This document shows, piece after piece, positions 54,568-63,946 of a stretch of 64,000 nucleotides of DNA (position 1 is the stretch's first letter; every line of letters starts with the position of its first letter). Below the pieces are notes generated by a model. It was not told where the DNA came from. It saw only the letters and a program-made list of their open reading frames with translations, and ran no database searches. The position numbers and the translations under genes are program-made. This DNA is from Lujinxingia sediminis (GTDB lineage Bacteria; Myxococcota_A; Bradymonadia; Bradymonadales; Bradymonadaceae), in contig NZ_SADD01000001.1 of assembly GCF_004005565.1 (NCBI RefSeq), positions 1,240,001 to 1,304,000 on the forward strand. Reading direction: 5' to 3'.

Positions 54568-54897
54568 TGAGGGTCAACCGCCCGCCACGATGGCGAGCAT
54601 GACGAATAAAGGGGTAAACCCGCCCCACGCGACGACCGGCAACAACGAAGCCGTAACGCGCGAGCGCCGACGCGGCCCCGTGTCCGGGGAACGCCTGCTT
54701 ACACAGCACGCCCGATGTCATACTTGTTCCCGGAGCCGCGAAGCTCGGTGCGGGAAATTCACGCACATGCCCCCATGTTATCTGCGCTCGAGGGGTTCTC
54801 TGGCAAGCGCCCGCGCTTGCGCCAGCCGCCTGTGGGCTGCATGCTGAGGGGCGATTCATCCGCTCACCACCTCACCTTACTCCATCACGAAGCCATC
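54568..54897. other. Divergent promoter region of the prkA group and the 7TM-HD gene
   Basis: 330 bp between divergent genes. In the plus frame the HD-protein frame is open back to 54715, but that part is composition-wise unconvincing (MSYLFPEPRSSVREIH) and lacks a ribosome site. No riboswitch or operator recognised. Confidence 0.5.
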
Positions 54898-57597
54898 ATG
54901 GCCCAAGAGTCACGTCGACAAACCCGGTCGTTTATGACGCCGGCATCACGCGCGCTTCGGGAAAAGCGGTTGCGAAAACTCTTCGACAACGCCCTCTTCC
55001 AGTATGGCGCCTTTGCCATCTTTGTGGCGGCCGTTGTCGCGATCATGAGCGGCGGCATGGAAAGCCGCGACCGCAGCATCACCGAAGATATGATCGGCCA
55101 GGTGGCTCCGGTCACCGTGCAGGCCACGCGTGACTTTCCTTTTGTGGAGCGTGACGTCGCCGCCTCCGAGCGCCTTCGTGACGAGGTGGCCCTGGCCGTC
55201 CCCTCGGTCTTCGACTGGCAGGAAGGCCTGGGCGACGCGTTACGCGACCAGGTCAGCACGGCGTTCCGTGAGACGCGCGCGCATCTGGCCGATGTCGCCC
55301 GTGCCCGCCTTCTCCGTGAGGATCCCAGTCGCCTTGAGCAGCTTCAGAGCAGCGCCTCAACACCGGCACTCCTGGAGCGTCGCCTGATCGGCACCCTCTC
55401 GACCTCCGAGCGCGTCCGCGCAGCCTTCGAGGCCCGCGACGAACACTTCGAAACGCACCTCAACACCCGCGTTCCGGAGCAGGACTTTGAGGTTCTCGCC
55501 CGGCAGGGCTTCCTCCTTGATGCGGAGAACGCCATCGCCGCCGTCATCGCTGAGGTGATGTCGCGCTGGATCGTAAACAATCCGCTGCGCATTGAGAGGG
55601 AGCGGGATAACGGCGTTTACCTGCGTCGCCTTCGTGGCGAACAGTTCATCCTCGAGTACCACGTCACCGATCTCGATGGTCGCTTTATCGGCCTGGAAGC
55701 CATCCCCCGGCAGGTCGAGGAGGCCGCCCGGCGAGATCTGATCGGCATCAGCAATTCTGAGCTTCGCCAGGCTATTTTGACGACGGCTTCGGCTCTGGTC
55801 CGGCCCAACACCTCCTACAACGAAGCCAAAACGCTGGAGAAGCGTCGGGCAGCCCGCGACTCGGTGGCGGATCAGGTCATCAGCGAGGAGTTTCGGCGCG
55901 GGCAGATCCTGATCGATCGCGGCCACATCATCACCGAGCGTCATTACCGCATCGTTCAGGAGATGCTCGAAGGGGACGACTCCTTCCAGGCCACGCAGGT
56001 GCTCACGGGCGTGGCCATCTTCAGCTTGCTTCTGCTCCTGGTATTTTACGGGTTCGGCCGACGTAACATCCGCAAGTTTCGCCCGCAGCCGCGCGATATC
56101 GTATTTATGGGCACCACCCTGCTGGTTATGCTCCTGATCACGCGCGTGGGTGTTGCGCTCAGCGCGGCGCTTGCCGAGCAGATCGCGGCGATTCCGGCTG
56201 CTGCCTGGTATTTTGCCCTTCCGGTGGCCGCCGGCGGCATGCTCATTCGCCTGGTGCTCGACAGCGAGCACGCCGTGATCTTCACGCTTTTGTTCAGCGT
56301 CCTGGTCGGCGTCATCGCCGACAACTCCCTCTTCTTTGCGGCCTTTACCGCCATGGGCACCCTGGTGGGGGTGACCACCGTGCAGCAGGTCAAGCACCGC
56401 ATGGCCCTGATGTGGTCAGGGCTGGCGGTGGGTGTGGTGAACGCTTCGGCCATCATCGCCTTCCTGCTCCTTCAGGGCGAACTGCTGCAGGTCTCGGCCA
56501 TCTCGCATATCGTGCTGGGATGTGCCGGCGGTGTGGCCTCGGGCTTCTTCATCTCGGCGGTGCTCCCGCTCTTCGAGGCGGTCTTTGGCTACACCACCGA
56601 CATCAAATTGCTGGAGCTGGCCAACCTCAACCACCCGCTCCTGCGCGAGCTGGTGCTTCGCGCGCCGGGCTCCTACCACCACAGCATGATGGTCGGATCG
56701 CTCTGTGAGGCGGCTGCCGAAGAGATCGGCGCCAACTCCCTGCTCTGCCGTGTGGGGGCCTCCTACCACGACATCGGGAAGGCCAAGAATCCGCAGTACT
56801 TTGCCGAGAACCAGAAACTGGGCGAAAACCCTCACGATAAGCTCAAGCCCAATATGAGCGCGCTGATCATCAAGGCCCACGTCAAAGACGGCCTCGACAT
56901 GGCTCGCCAGCATCGCCTGCCGGTCGAGATTCAGGACTTCATCGTCCAGCACCACGGCACCAGCCTCATCGCCTACTTCTACCACAAGGCCAAGCAGGCC
57001 GAAGATCCGGATATCCCCGAAGTCGATGAGAAGGATTTCCGCTATCCCGGACCGCGCCCTCAGAGCCGCGAGACGGCCATCTGCCTGCTCGCTGACGGGA
57101 TTGAGGCGGCCAGTCGCGCCATGCCCAACCCCAGCCCGGCGCGTCTCAAAGGCCTTGTGCAGACGATGATCAACAAGGCGTTTACCGACGGGCAGCTTGA
57201 CGAATGTGACCTGACGCTGCAGGACCTCAACAAGATCGCGCGTGCGTTCACCCGTATTCTTACCGGAATCTACCATCACCGCCCCGAGTATCCGGGCGGC
57301 AACAAGCGCGAGAGCGACAAATCCACCGACACCGGCGAACGCGGTCGTAAAACCCGCACCACTCGCCCCACCGAAGCCCGACCGGCCGATCGTAGTAAAA
57401 CACCGACGCCGGCCGCTGACGCTAGCTCCGAGGCCTGGGAGATCGACGATGACGCCCGGCCTCAGGACGGAAAGGACGACGATGCCCGTCGAAATCATGA
57501 CCATGGGAAGCGCACAGGATCATCCCCAGGCCGAGGCGATCGCTCAGACGATAACTCGCGCCCTCGCGACGACCTACCGCGCCTTGGAACTTCGTGA
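54898..57597 (+). CDS. 7TM-HD (PgpH-type) membrane phosphohydrolase
   Basis: 899 residues. N-terminal TM (YGAFAIFVAAVVAIM), a ~330-residue extracytoplasmic domain, then a block of about seven TM helices (VLTGVAIFSLLLLLVFYGFG through FFISAVLPLFEAVFGY). A cytosolic HD domain follows: LLRELVLRAPGSYHHSMMVG, GASYHDIGKAKNPQYFAENQ and IVQHHGTSLIAYFYHKA. This is the layout of PgpH/YqfF, which hydrolyses c-di-AMP in Firmicutes. A ~100-residue charged C-terminal tail overlaps ybeY by 116 bp. The pgpH-ybeY order is known elsewhere. Start ATG 54898 leaves off an implausible N-terminal extension. Whether c-di-AMP is the substrate here is unproven. Confidence 0.9.
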   Translation: MAQESRRQTRSFMTPASRALREKRLRKLFDNALFQYGAFAIFVAAVVAIMSGGMESRDRSITEDMIGQVAPVTVQATRDFPFVERDVAASERLRDEVALAVPSVFDWQEGLGDALRDQVSTAFRETRAHLADVARARLLREDPSRLEQLQSSASTPALLERRLIGTLSTSERVRAAFEARDEHFETHLNTRVPEQDFEVLARQGFLLDAENAIAAVIAEVMSRWIVNNPLRIERERDNGVYLRRLRGEQFILEYHVTDLDGRFIGLEAIPRQVEEAARRDLIGISNSELRQAILTTASALVRPNTSYNEAKTLEKRRAARDSVADQVISEEFRRGQILIDRGHIITERHYRIVQEMLEGDDSFQATQVLTGVAIFSLLLLLVFYGFGRRNIRKFRPQPRDIVFMGTTLLVMLLITRVGVALSAALAEQIAAIPAAAWYFALPVAAGGMLIRLVLDSEHAVIFTLLFSVLVGVIADNSLFFAAFTAMGTLVGVTTVQQVKHRMALMWSGLAVGVVNASAIIAFLLLQGELLQVSAISHIVLGCAGGVASGFFISAVLPLFEAVFGYTTDIKLLELANLNHPLLRELVLRAPGSYHHSMMVGSLCEAAAEEIGANSLLCRVGASYHDIGKAKNPQYFAENQKLGENPHDKLKPNMSALIIKAHVKDGLDMARQHRLPVEIQDFIVQHHGTSLIAYFYHKAKQAEDPDIPEVDEKDFRYPGPRPQSRETAICLLADGIEAASRAMPNPSPARLKGLVQTMINKAFTDGQLDECDLTLQDLNKIARAFTRILTGIYHHRPEYPGGNKRESDKSTDTGERGRKTRTTRPTEARPADRSKTPTPAADASSEAWEIDDDARPQDGKDDDARRNHDHGKRTGSSPGRGDRSDDNSRPRDDLPRLGTS

Positions 57598-58015
57598 CCC
57601 CGAACTCTCGGTGGTGCTCACCGATGATGAGGAAATCCGCCAGCTCAACCGCCAGTGGCGAGGCGAAGACCACGCCACCGACGTGCTCTCCTTTCCCCTC
57701 TATGAAGCCGATGAGCTCCCGGAGGACCCGCTGGCCCTGGGGGATATCATCATCAGCCTTCCTTACGCCGAGCGTCTGGTAGCCTCGGAAGAGCACCGCC
57801 GACGACTGGCCGAAGCCGCCGGTGTCGAGCCGCAGGAGCTTCGCTGGACCCTGGTCGATGAGGTTGCCTTTCTCTTCGTACACGGCCTCCTTCACCTCAT
57901 CGGCCACGACCACGCTGAGCCGGAGGAAGAAGCCGAAATGCGCGCTGAAGAGCGCCGCATCTTTGCGCTGATGACCCCGATGCTTGAGACCTCTCCTTCC
58001 CCCTCCTCCCCATGA
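57482..58015 (+). CDS. ybeY: Endoribonuclease YbeY (16S rRNA maturation)
   Basis: 177 residues. Signature zinc site VHGLLHLIGHDHAEPEE, with ELSVVLTDDEEIRQLNRQWRG, HATDVLSFPL and LALGDIIISLPYAE upstream. It acts in rRNA 3'-end maturation and ribosome quality control. Start ATG 57482 has AAAGGA 5 nt upstream and lies inside the 3' end of the HD gene (116-bp overlap); in-frame ATG 57449 is an alternative. The stop overlaps the next gene by 4 bp. The C-terminus ends in a Ser/Pro run. Confidence 0.93.
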   Translation: MPVEIMTMGSAQDHPQAEAIAQTITRALATTYRALELRDPELSVVLTDDEEIRQLNRQWRGEDHATDVLSFPLYEADELPEDPLALGDIIISLPYAERLVASEEHRRRLAEAAGVEPQELRWTLVDEVAFLFVHGLLHLIGHDHAEPEEEAEMRAEERRIFALMTPMLETSPSPSSP

Positions 58016-58902
58016 TCCAGTACCTCGACGATTACACCGCCGCCTGCCCCGCATGCGACCGCGCCCGCTACACCATTGGTGCCCGCGGCGAAGTGGCGTT
58101 CGCCGAGATCTGTACGGATTGCTTCGGGGTCTGCCCGGCCTGCCAGGGCCAGGAGTACACCTACGAGGTCAACGAGAAGGGCTACGAGGTCGCGCGCCAG
58201 TGCACGGTCTGTGGGGCGCTCAAGCGGCGTATCCAGGCCTTCAACGACGCGCGCGTTCCCTACCTCCACCGCCGGGCCACCCTGGAAGGCTTTAAAACGC
58301 ATCGTCCTCGCCAGGGTGATGCGGGTGCCGGCGACGCCATCGGAAACCTCCCCCGGGTGCGCCTGCGGCTCTTTCACTGGGCCAAAAACTTCTCCCCTGG
58401 CGAGCGCGGATATCTGCTCCACGGCAGCGTCGGCACCGGCAAAACCCACCTTCTTGCCGGCACCATCCGCCACCTCACCCTGGAGAAAGGCATCAACGCG
58501 CGCTTTATCGAGTTCACCCACCTCTTGAGCGCCATCAAAGAGGGCTTCGACCAGGGCCGCGGTGAAACCAGCATCCTGGGGCCCTTGTCCGAAGTCCCCG
58601 TGTTGGCCATCGACGAGCTGGGCAAGGGGCGCAACACCGAGTGGCAACTCTCGATCATCGACGAGATCATCTCCAAGCGCTACAACGCCGGGCTGACCAC
58701 CCTCTTTACGACCAACTACGATGTGCGCGAGAGCACCTCGAACACCCTTGATGTGGGAAGCCCCGACTTTCGGAAGATGGCCACCGCCGCGACGCTCTCC
58801 GAGCGTGTGGGCGATCGGGTCTTTAGCCGACTTCATGAGATGGCCGACTTCGTTCACGTCGACGCCCCCGACTACCGTCGCGCCCGGGCACAGCGTCGCT
58901 AA
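58012..58902 (+). CDS. DnaC/IstB-like ATPase with N-terminal zinc ribbons
   Basis: 296 residues. The N-terminal ~75 residues contain four CxxC pairs (CPACDRARY, CTDCFG, CPACQGQ, CTVCGALKRR) suggesting two zinc ribbons. A P-loop AAA+ domain follows: LLHGSVGTGKTHLLAGT (Walker A), VPVLAIDELGKGRNTEW (Walker B), LTTLFTTNYDVRE (sensor 1) and SERVGDRVFSRLHEMADFV (arginine-finger region). This is the DnaC/IstB/DnaI-type helicase-loader fold. It is not next to an IS transposase, so a chromosomal loader or other DNA-handling role is more likely than IstB. Overlaps ybeY (ATGA) and ends in a strong terminator. Confidence 0.88.
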   Translation: MIQYLDDYTAACPACDRARYTIGARGEVAFAEICTDCFGVCPACQGQEYTYEVNEKGYEVARQCTVCGALKRRIQAFNDARVPYLHRRATLEGFKTHRPRQGDAGAGDAIGNLPRVRLRLFHWAKNFSPGERGYLLHGSVGTGKTHLLAGTIRHLTLEKGINARFIEFTHLLSAIKEGFDQGRGETSILGPLSEVPVLAIDELGKGRNTEWQLSIIDEIISKRYNAGLTTLFTTNYDVRESTSNTLDVGSPDFRKMATAATLSERVGDRVFSRLHEMADFVHVDAPDYRRARAQRR

Positions 58903-58962
58903 AGACCTCCGCGTCGCGCTCTTCTGGCAGAGGGGCGTGAACGCGTTTTAATGATTTGAAAC

Positions 58963-59000
58963 ACAAAACGCCCCGGCACTCTCGTGCCGGGGCGTTTTGT
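58963..59000. terminator. Perfect bidirectional terminator between convergent genes
   Basis: Two 17-bp arms (58963-58979 and 58984-59000), ACAAAACGCCCCGGCAC and its exact complement, with a TCTC loop. Both ends carry a short T-run on their own strand, so it serves the DnaC-like gene and mnmG. Confidence 0.92.
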
Positions 59001-59027
59001 TTAAGCTCACTTAGCTTTGGGTCGACC

Positions 59028-60932
59028 TCAGCTCGCTGCGCGCAGGTGCACGAGCAAGGCGGAGATCGCCGCCGGGGTCACCCCGATGATGCGCGAGGCC
59101 TGCCCGACACTGCGCGGACGCACCTGGGTGAGCTTCTCGCGCACCTCGGTGGAGAGCCCGTGCACCGCCTCGTAATCGAGCTCCGCCGGCAGCTCCTGCG
59201 ACTCGAGCTCGCGATGGCGGGCGACCTGTTCGAGCTGGCGATCGATGTAGCCCTGGTATTTGACCTGAATCTCAAGCGCCTCGCTGGCGATATCATCCAG
59301 GCGCTCCAGCTCGACGGTGAGCTGCGGGACGAGCTGCGCGCTTAAGCGCTGGACCATCTCCAGGGTCACGTCGGGGCGACGCAACAACTCTTCGAGCGTC
59401 GCGCCGTTTCCGAGACTCCCGATGCCCACCTCCGAGGCCAGGCGCTGGTTCTCGGCCGAGGCGCCCACCATCTGCCGCTTCATCCCCTCCAGGCTGGCCT
59501 CCATCGCGTCGCGTTTGGCGCAGAACTTCGCCCAGGCCGCGTCGTCCAGAAGCCCCAGATCGCGGGCGTGGCCCGAGAGACGCAGGTCTGCATTATCCTC
59601 CCGAAGAAGCAGGCGATACTCCGCGCGGCTCGTAAACATCCGGTAGGGCTCGTCGACCCCGCGGGTGACCAGATCGTCGATCAGCACCCCGATGTACGCC
59701 TCGTCCCGACCCAGCACAAAGGGCCCTTCGCCGCGCAGCTTGCGCGAGGCGTTGATCGCCGCCATCAGACCCTGGGCGGCCGCCTCCTCATAGCCCGAGG
59801 TTCCGTTGATCTGCCCGGCCAAAAAGAGCCCCTCAACCGCGCGCAGCTCCAGGGTGTGGTCGAGCTGCACCGGGTTCACAAAGTCGTACTCCACCGCGTA
59901 GCCCGGGCGCACGATCTCGGCGCGCTCCAGGCCCGGCACTGTCTTCAAGAAGGCCATCTGCACATCGAGCGGCAGGCTGGTGGAGAGCCCGTTGGGGTAG
60001 ACCTCGACCGTATCGAGGCCCTGCGGCTCCAGGAACACCTGGTGGGAGGTTTTGTCGGCAAAACGCACCACCTTGTCTTCCAGGCTCGGGCAGTAGCGCG
60101 GCCCCACCCCTTCGATCACCCCGGTGAAGAGCGGAGAGCGGTCGATGGCCGCCTCAATCACCCGGTGGGTCTCGGCGTTGGTCTGGGTGATGTAGCAGTC
60201 GACCTGCTCCATCATCTCGCGCTCGTGGTAGAAGCTAAAACGTCGCGGCACCGCATCGCCGGGCTGCTTCTCCAGCGAGGCCCAGTCGATGGTGCGGGCG
60301 TCCAGGCGCGGGCAGGTGCCGGTTTTAAGCCGCCCCATCTCCAGGTTGAGATGCCCCAGCGTCTCGCTCAGCCCGTAGGCGGCCTGATCGCCGGCGCGCC
60401 CCGCCTTAAAGTTATCAAGGCCCACATGGCACAACCCCTTGAGGAAGGTGCCCGTGGTCACGATGACCGCCTCGGCTTCATAGAGCACGTTGAGCTTCGA
60501 GATCACCCCGGTCACCCGCGGACGGCCCCCCTCGTCGACCACCTGAAGGTCCTCAACGCTGCCCTGCTTGATATCGAGGTTCTCGGTGTTCATCAACTTC
60601 CACTGCATATGCTTGCGGTAGGCCGCCATATCGCATTGCGCACGGCTGGAGCGCACAGCAGGCCCCTTGCTCGTATTGAGCCGCTTGTAATGAATCGCCG
60701 ACGCGTCTGCGATCTCCCCCATAATTCCGCCCAGCGCATCGACCTCCCGGGCCAGATGCCCCTTGGCCACCCCGCCGATGGCCGGGTTGCAGCTCATCTG
60801 CCCGATGGTGTCCACGTTCATCGTGATCAGCAGCGTGGCATGGCCGCGTTTGGCCAGCGCGTGCGCCGCCTCCGAGCCGGCGTGACCGCCGCCAATAACA
60901 ATCGCGTCGTAGCGTTTGGGATTTTTTAACAT
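59028..60932 (-). CDS. mnmG: tRNA uridine-5-carboxymethylaminomethyl modification enzyme MnmG
   Basis: 634 residues. FAD-binding [20 protein letters not shown] at the N-terminus, then [102 protein letters not shown] and [20 protein letters not shown]. With MnmE it modifies the wobble uridine of several tRNAs (xm5U34). The full family length and the C-terminal helical domain are present. mnmE is not in the window. Confidence 0.96.
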   Translation of the reverse strand: MLKNPKRYDAIVIGGGHAGSEAAHALAKRGHATLLITMNVDTIGQMSCNPAIGGVAKGHLAREVDALGGIMGEIADASAIHYKRLNTSKGPAVRSSRAQCDMAAYRKHMQWKLMNTENLDIKQGSVEDLQVVDEGGRPRVTGVISKLNVLYEAEAVIVTTGTFLKGLCHVGLDNFKAGRAGDQAAYGLSETLGHLNLEMGRLKTGTCPRLDARTIDWASLEKQPGDAVPRRFSFYHEREMMEQVDCYITQTNAETHRVIEAAIDRSPLFTGVIEGVGPRYCPSLEDKVVRFADKTSHQVFLEPQGLDTVEVYPNGLSTSLPLDVQMAFLKTVPGLERAEIVRPGYAVEYDFVNPVQLDHTLELRAVEGLFLAGQINGTSGYEEAAAQGLMAAINASRKLRGEGPFVLGRDEAYIGVLIDDLVTRGVDEPYRMFTSRAEYRLLLREDNADLRLSGHARDLGLLDDAAWAKFCAKRDAMEASLEGMKRQMVGASAENQRLASEVGIGSLGNGATLEELLRRPDVTLEMVQRLSAQLVPQLTVELERLDDIASEALEIQVKYQGYIDRQLEQVARHRELESQELPAELDYEAVHGLSTEVREKLTQVRPRSVGQASRIIGVTPAAISALLVHLRAAS

Positions 60933-61112
60933 CGGGTGCTCTCGTTCCGTAAAGGGGGCGGTTCAGACGCCGGCGCGCAAGGATTTCGCAGGTGGCCAGC
61001 AGGCCAACCTATAAGGAATCGCAGGCATTTCTACAAGCGCACCGCTTCCCGGCTACGTCGCCCGGCTCCACTCGGCCAACCCCACCCTCTAAGTACTCTA
61101 AGTATAAGGGGC

Positions 61113-61600
61113 CTGACCTCGGCTTCTCGCTACCCAGATCGCCAACTCAGCCCCCTTACCTGCGCCTCTCACCACCCGAGAACCCCGACTCAGCCCCCTG
61201 ACCTCGGCTTCTCGCTACCCAGATCGCCAACTCGGCCCCCTTACCTGCGCCTCTCACCACCCGAGAACCCCGACTCAGCCCCCTGACCTCGGCTTCTCGC
61301 TACCCAGATCGCCAACTCAGTCCCCTTACCTCGGCTTCTCGCTACCCAGATCGCCAACTCAGCCCCCTTACCTGCGCCTCTCACCACCCGAGAACCCCGA
61401 CTCAGCCTCCTGACCTCGGCTTCTCGCTACCCAGATCGTCAACTCGGCCCCCTTACCTCGGCTTCTCACCACCCGAGAACCCCGACTCGGCCCCCTTACC
61501 TCGGCTTCTCGCTACCCAGATCGCCAACTCGGCCCGCTGACCTCGCGTTCTCGCTACCCAGATCGTCAACTCAGCCCCCTGACCTGCGCGTCTCGCGACC
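61113..61600. repeat. ~42-43 bp tandem repeat array, alternating A/B units (copy B)
   Basis: About a dozen units. Type A reads TACCTCGGCTTCTCGCTACC then CAGATCGCCAACTCAGCCCC; type B reads TGCGCCTCTCACCACCCGAG then AACCCCGACTCAGCCCCCTG. They alternate mostly as A-B dimers of 85 bp. Two A units are adjacent near 61290-61370. Because 85 is not a multiple of three, the reading frame drifts and coding is unlikely. It fills the gap between the mnmG start and the helicase gene. Related to the array at 16697. Confidence 0.9.
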
Positions 61601-61728
61601 TGGATGGCCACTCGCAACGCACAGAAAGTCCGCCCCTGGCCGAAAGTTGTGGGAACGTTGGACAAAAAACCCCGCGCTGACTTAGCTTGCCGCCAGACAC
61701 GACGTGCGCCTTTGAAGTGAGCCGAATC

Positions 61729-63774
61729 ATGGATCTGCAACTCCACCTTCTCAACCCCCAACAACGTCAGGCCGTCGAGCATATCGGCGGTCCGCTGCTC
61801 ATTCTGGCCGGCGCGGGCAGTGGCAAAACCCGGGTGATCATTCACCGCATCGGGTATTTGCTGCAGCAGGGTATCGCCCCGGGTCACATCCTGGCGGTGA
61901 GCTTTACCAACAAGGCCGCCCAGGAGATGCAGGAGCGCGTCGCCCACCTGGTGGGCCCGGGCGCCCGGGAGATCTACCTGTCGACCTTTCACAGCCTGGG
62001 CGCCGATATCCTGCGCCAGGACATCGACGTCATCGGCTACAAAAAACCCTTTACCATCCTCGACCAGGGCGACCAGCTCGCCGTGGTCAAAGACGCGATG
62101 GCCGAGCTTCAGCTCGATCCGAAAATGGTCGACCCGCGCAACGTGCTGGCGCTGATCAGCCGGGCGAAGATGGCGTTTAGCGATCCGGAAGAGGTCGAAG
62201 AGCTGCGCACCAACCCGCTTTTGCCCTTCGCGCAGCGCATCTTCCACCGCTACCAGAGCGCGCTCCGGGGCTTAAACGCGGTGGACTTCGATGACCTGAT
62301 CTGTCTGCCGGTCCGTGTCTTTCAGGCCAGCGAGGAGACGCGGCTAAAATGGTCGCAACGTTTTCATTTCGTGATGGTCGACGAGTACCAGGACACCAAC
62401 CACACCCAGCTCCTCTTTCTCGATGAGCTTGTGCGCGACCACCAGAACATCGTGGTGGTGGGCGACGACGACCAGTCCATCTACGGGTTTCGCGGGGCGG
62501 TCGCCGAGAACATTCTGGAGTTCGAGTACCAGTTCAATAAGTGCCGGGTCATCAAGCTTGAGCAGAACTACCGCTCCACCAACACCATCCTCAAGGCGGC
62601 CAACGAGCTCATCGCCAACAACTCCGTGCGCAAAGAGAAGGCGCTGTGGAGCGCCAACGGCGACGGAGAGCCCATTCTCTATGTGGAATGTGCCCATGAG
62701 CGGGAGGAAGCCGAGTTTGTGGCCGCCGAGATTGAGCGCGTCAAACTCAACCTGGGCCTTGAGTACGACGACTTTGCCATCCTCTACCGCGTCAATCCCC
62801 AGGCTCGCCTCTTTGAAGAAGCCCTGCGAGGCTTTCGCATTCCCTACACGCTGGTGGGAGGCACGGAGTTCTTTGACCGCAAGGAGGTCAAAGACTTTCT
62901 GGGCTACCTGAAGGCGGCGCTCAACCCCAACGACGAGATCAACGTGCGGCGCATCGTCAACGTACCGCCGCGGGGCATCGGCCCCACCCTGCTGGAGCGT
63001 ATCAGCGACCTGGCCCACGAGCGCGAGTGGGGCTTTGCCCGGGCGCTCGAAGAGGTCGCCGGCGATCCGGATCTGGTGCATGGCATCGGCCCGAGCAGCG
63101 CCTCGCATTTGAGCGAGCTTGTGCAGATGCTCAAAACCTACCGCGCCCGCTTCCGCGAGGCCGAAAAAGAAGGCACCTCGCTCACCGAGGTCGGCCGCGC
63201 CTTTCTCAAACGCACCAAACTCATCGAGCATGTGCGCAACATCGAGAAAAACCCCAAGATCGCTCGCCGCCGCGTCGACAACCTCGAAGACCTCCTGGGC
63301 TCCATCGCCACCTTCGAGGAGCGCGAAGGGGGCACCCTGGAAGGGTATCTCAACCGCATCTCGCTGGACCGCACCTACGACAACGGGGAGGAGGAGAAGG
63401 CGCGCGGGGTCAAGATGATGACCCTTCACTCCTCCAAAGGTCTGGAGTTCAAGGTCGTCTTTTTTGTGGGGCTGGAAGAGGGCTACATGCCCCACGAGCG
63501 CAGCAAAACCAGCGAGGATGGCATCGCCGAGGAGCGCCGTCTGGCCTACGTCGGACTCACCCGCGCCAAAGAGGTGCTCTACCTGACCTCGGCGTATGAA
63601 CGCACCCGCTTCGGCCAGAAAGAAGAGCGCGAGCCCAGCCGCTTCCTCGATGAGATTCCGCTCAAGCTGCTCAAGACCCTCAGTGCGTCCGGGGCGAGCT
63701 CGTTGAGTGAGAAGCGTGAAGACCAGAACATGCGTTATCTGGCGGCGTTGCGCTCGGCGATCTTTGACGACTGA
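61729..63774 (+). CDS. UvrD/PcrA/Rep-family DNA helicase
   Basis: 681 residues of a superfamily 1A helicase. Motif I LAGAGSGKTRVIIHR, Ia AVSFTNKAAQEM, II MVDEYQDTN, III GDDDQSIYGFRGA, IV KLEQNYRSTNTIL, V MMTLHSSKGLEFKVVFFVGL and VI RRLAYVGLTRAKEVLYL. It unwinds DNA in repair or replication restart. It lacks an obvious Tudor-like C-terminal extension, so it is closer to Rep or a short PcrA than to UvrD. Start ATG 61729 (MDLQLHLLNPQQRQAVEH) fits the family. Confidence 0.94.
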   Translation: MDLQLHLLNPQQRQAVEHIGGPLLILAGAGSGKTRVIIHRIGYLLQQGIAPGHILAVSFTNKAAQEMQERVAHLVGPGAREIYLSTFHSLGADILRQDIDVIGYKKPFTILDQGDQLAVVKDAMAELQLDPKMVDPRNVLALISRAKMAFSDPEEVEELRTNPLLPFAQRIFHRYQSALRGLNAVDFDDLICLPVRVFQASEETRLKWSQRFHFVMVDEYQDTNHTQLLFLDELVRDHQNIVVVGDDDQSIYGFRGAVAENILEFEYQFNKCRVIKLEQNYRSTNTILKAANELIANNSVRKEKALWSANGDGEPILYVECAHEREEAEFVAAEIERVKLNLGLEYDDFAILYRVNPQARLFEEALRGFRIPYTLVGGTEFFDRKEVKDFLGYLKAALNPNDEINVRRIVNVPPRGIGPTLLERISDLAHEREWGFARALEEVAGDPDLVHGIGPSSASHLSELVQMLKTYRARFREAEKEGTSLTEVGRAFLKRTKLIEHVRNIEKNPKIARRRVDNLEDLLGSIATFEEREGGTLEGYLNRISLDRTYDNGEEEKARGVKMMTLHSSKGLEFKVVFFVGLEEGYMPHERSKTSEDGIAEERRLAYVGLTRAKEVLYLTSAYERTRFGQKEEREPSRFLDEIPLKLLKTLSASGASSLSEKREDQNMRYLAALRSAIFDD

Positions 63775-63790
63775 CCGACGCCTGGCCTGA

Positions 63791-63865
63791 GAAATCACAC
63801 CTGCGCCCTTTTAGCCGGCGCGGCCATCCGCTAGTCTTTCGGCCGCGCTGGCGTTGCCAGCGCCC
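63791..63865. other. Two hairpins downstream of the helicase gene
   Basis: GGCGCGGCC pairs with GGCCGCGC, and directly after it GCGCTGGC-GTT-GCCAGCGC forms a perfect 8-bp stem (63845-63863). Neither has a T-run, so these may be a weak or factor-dependent terminator or a transcript-stability element. Confidence 0.5.
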
Positions 63866-63946
63866 CGCAGAATCTGAGCCCGAACCTGCTCATCGTTGAT
63901 ACGCTGATTTATCGTCGGGTCTGAATCCCGACTCATGAGGTACACC

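Noticed and set aside
60936-61286. Pro-rich open frames within the 42-bp repeats
   Set aside because: 85-bp dimers shift the frame, there is no ribosome site, and the frames end arbitrarily.
61113-61600. Possible CRISPR array
   Set aside because: Repeats are adjacent without unique spacers, units alternate between two related types, and there are no cas genes.
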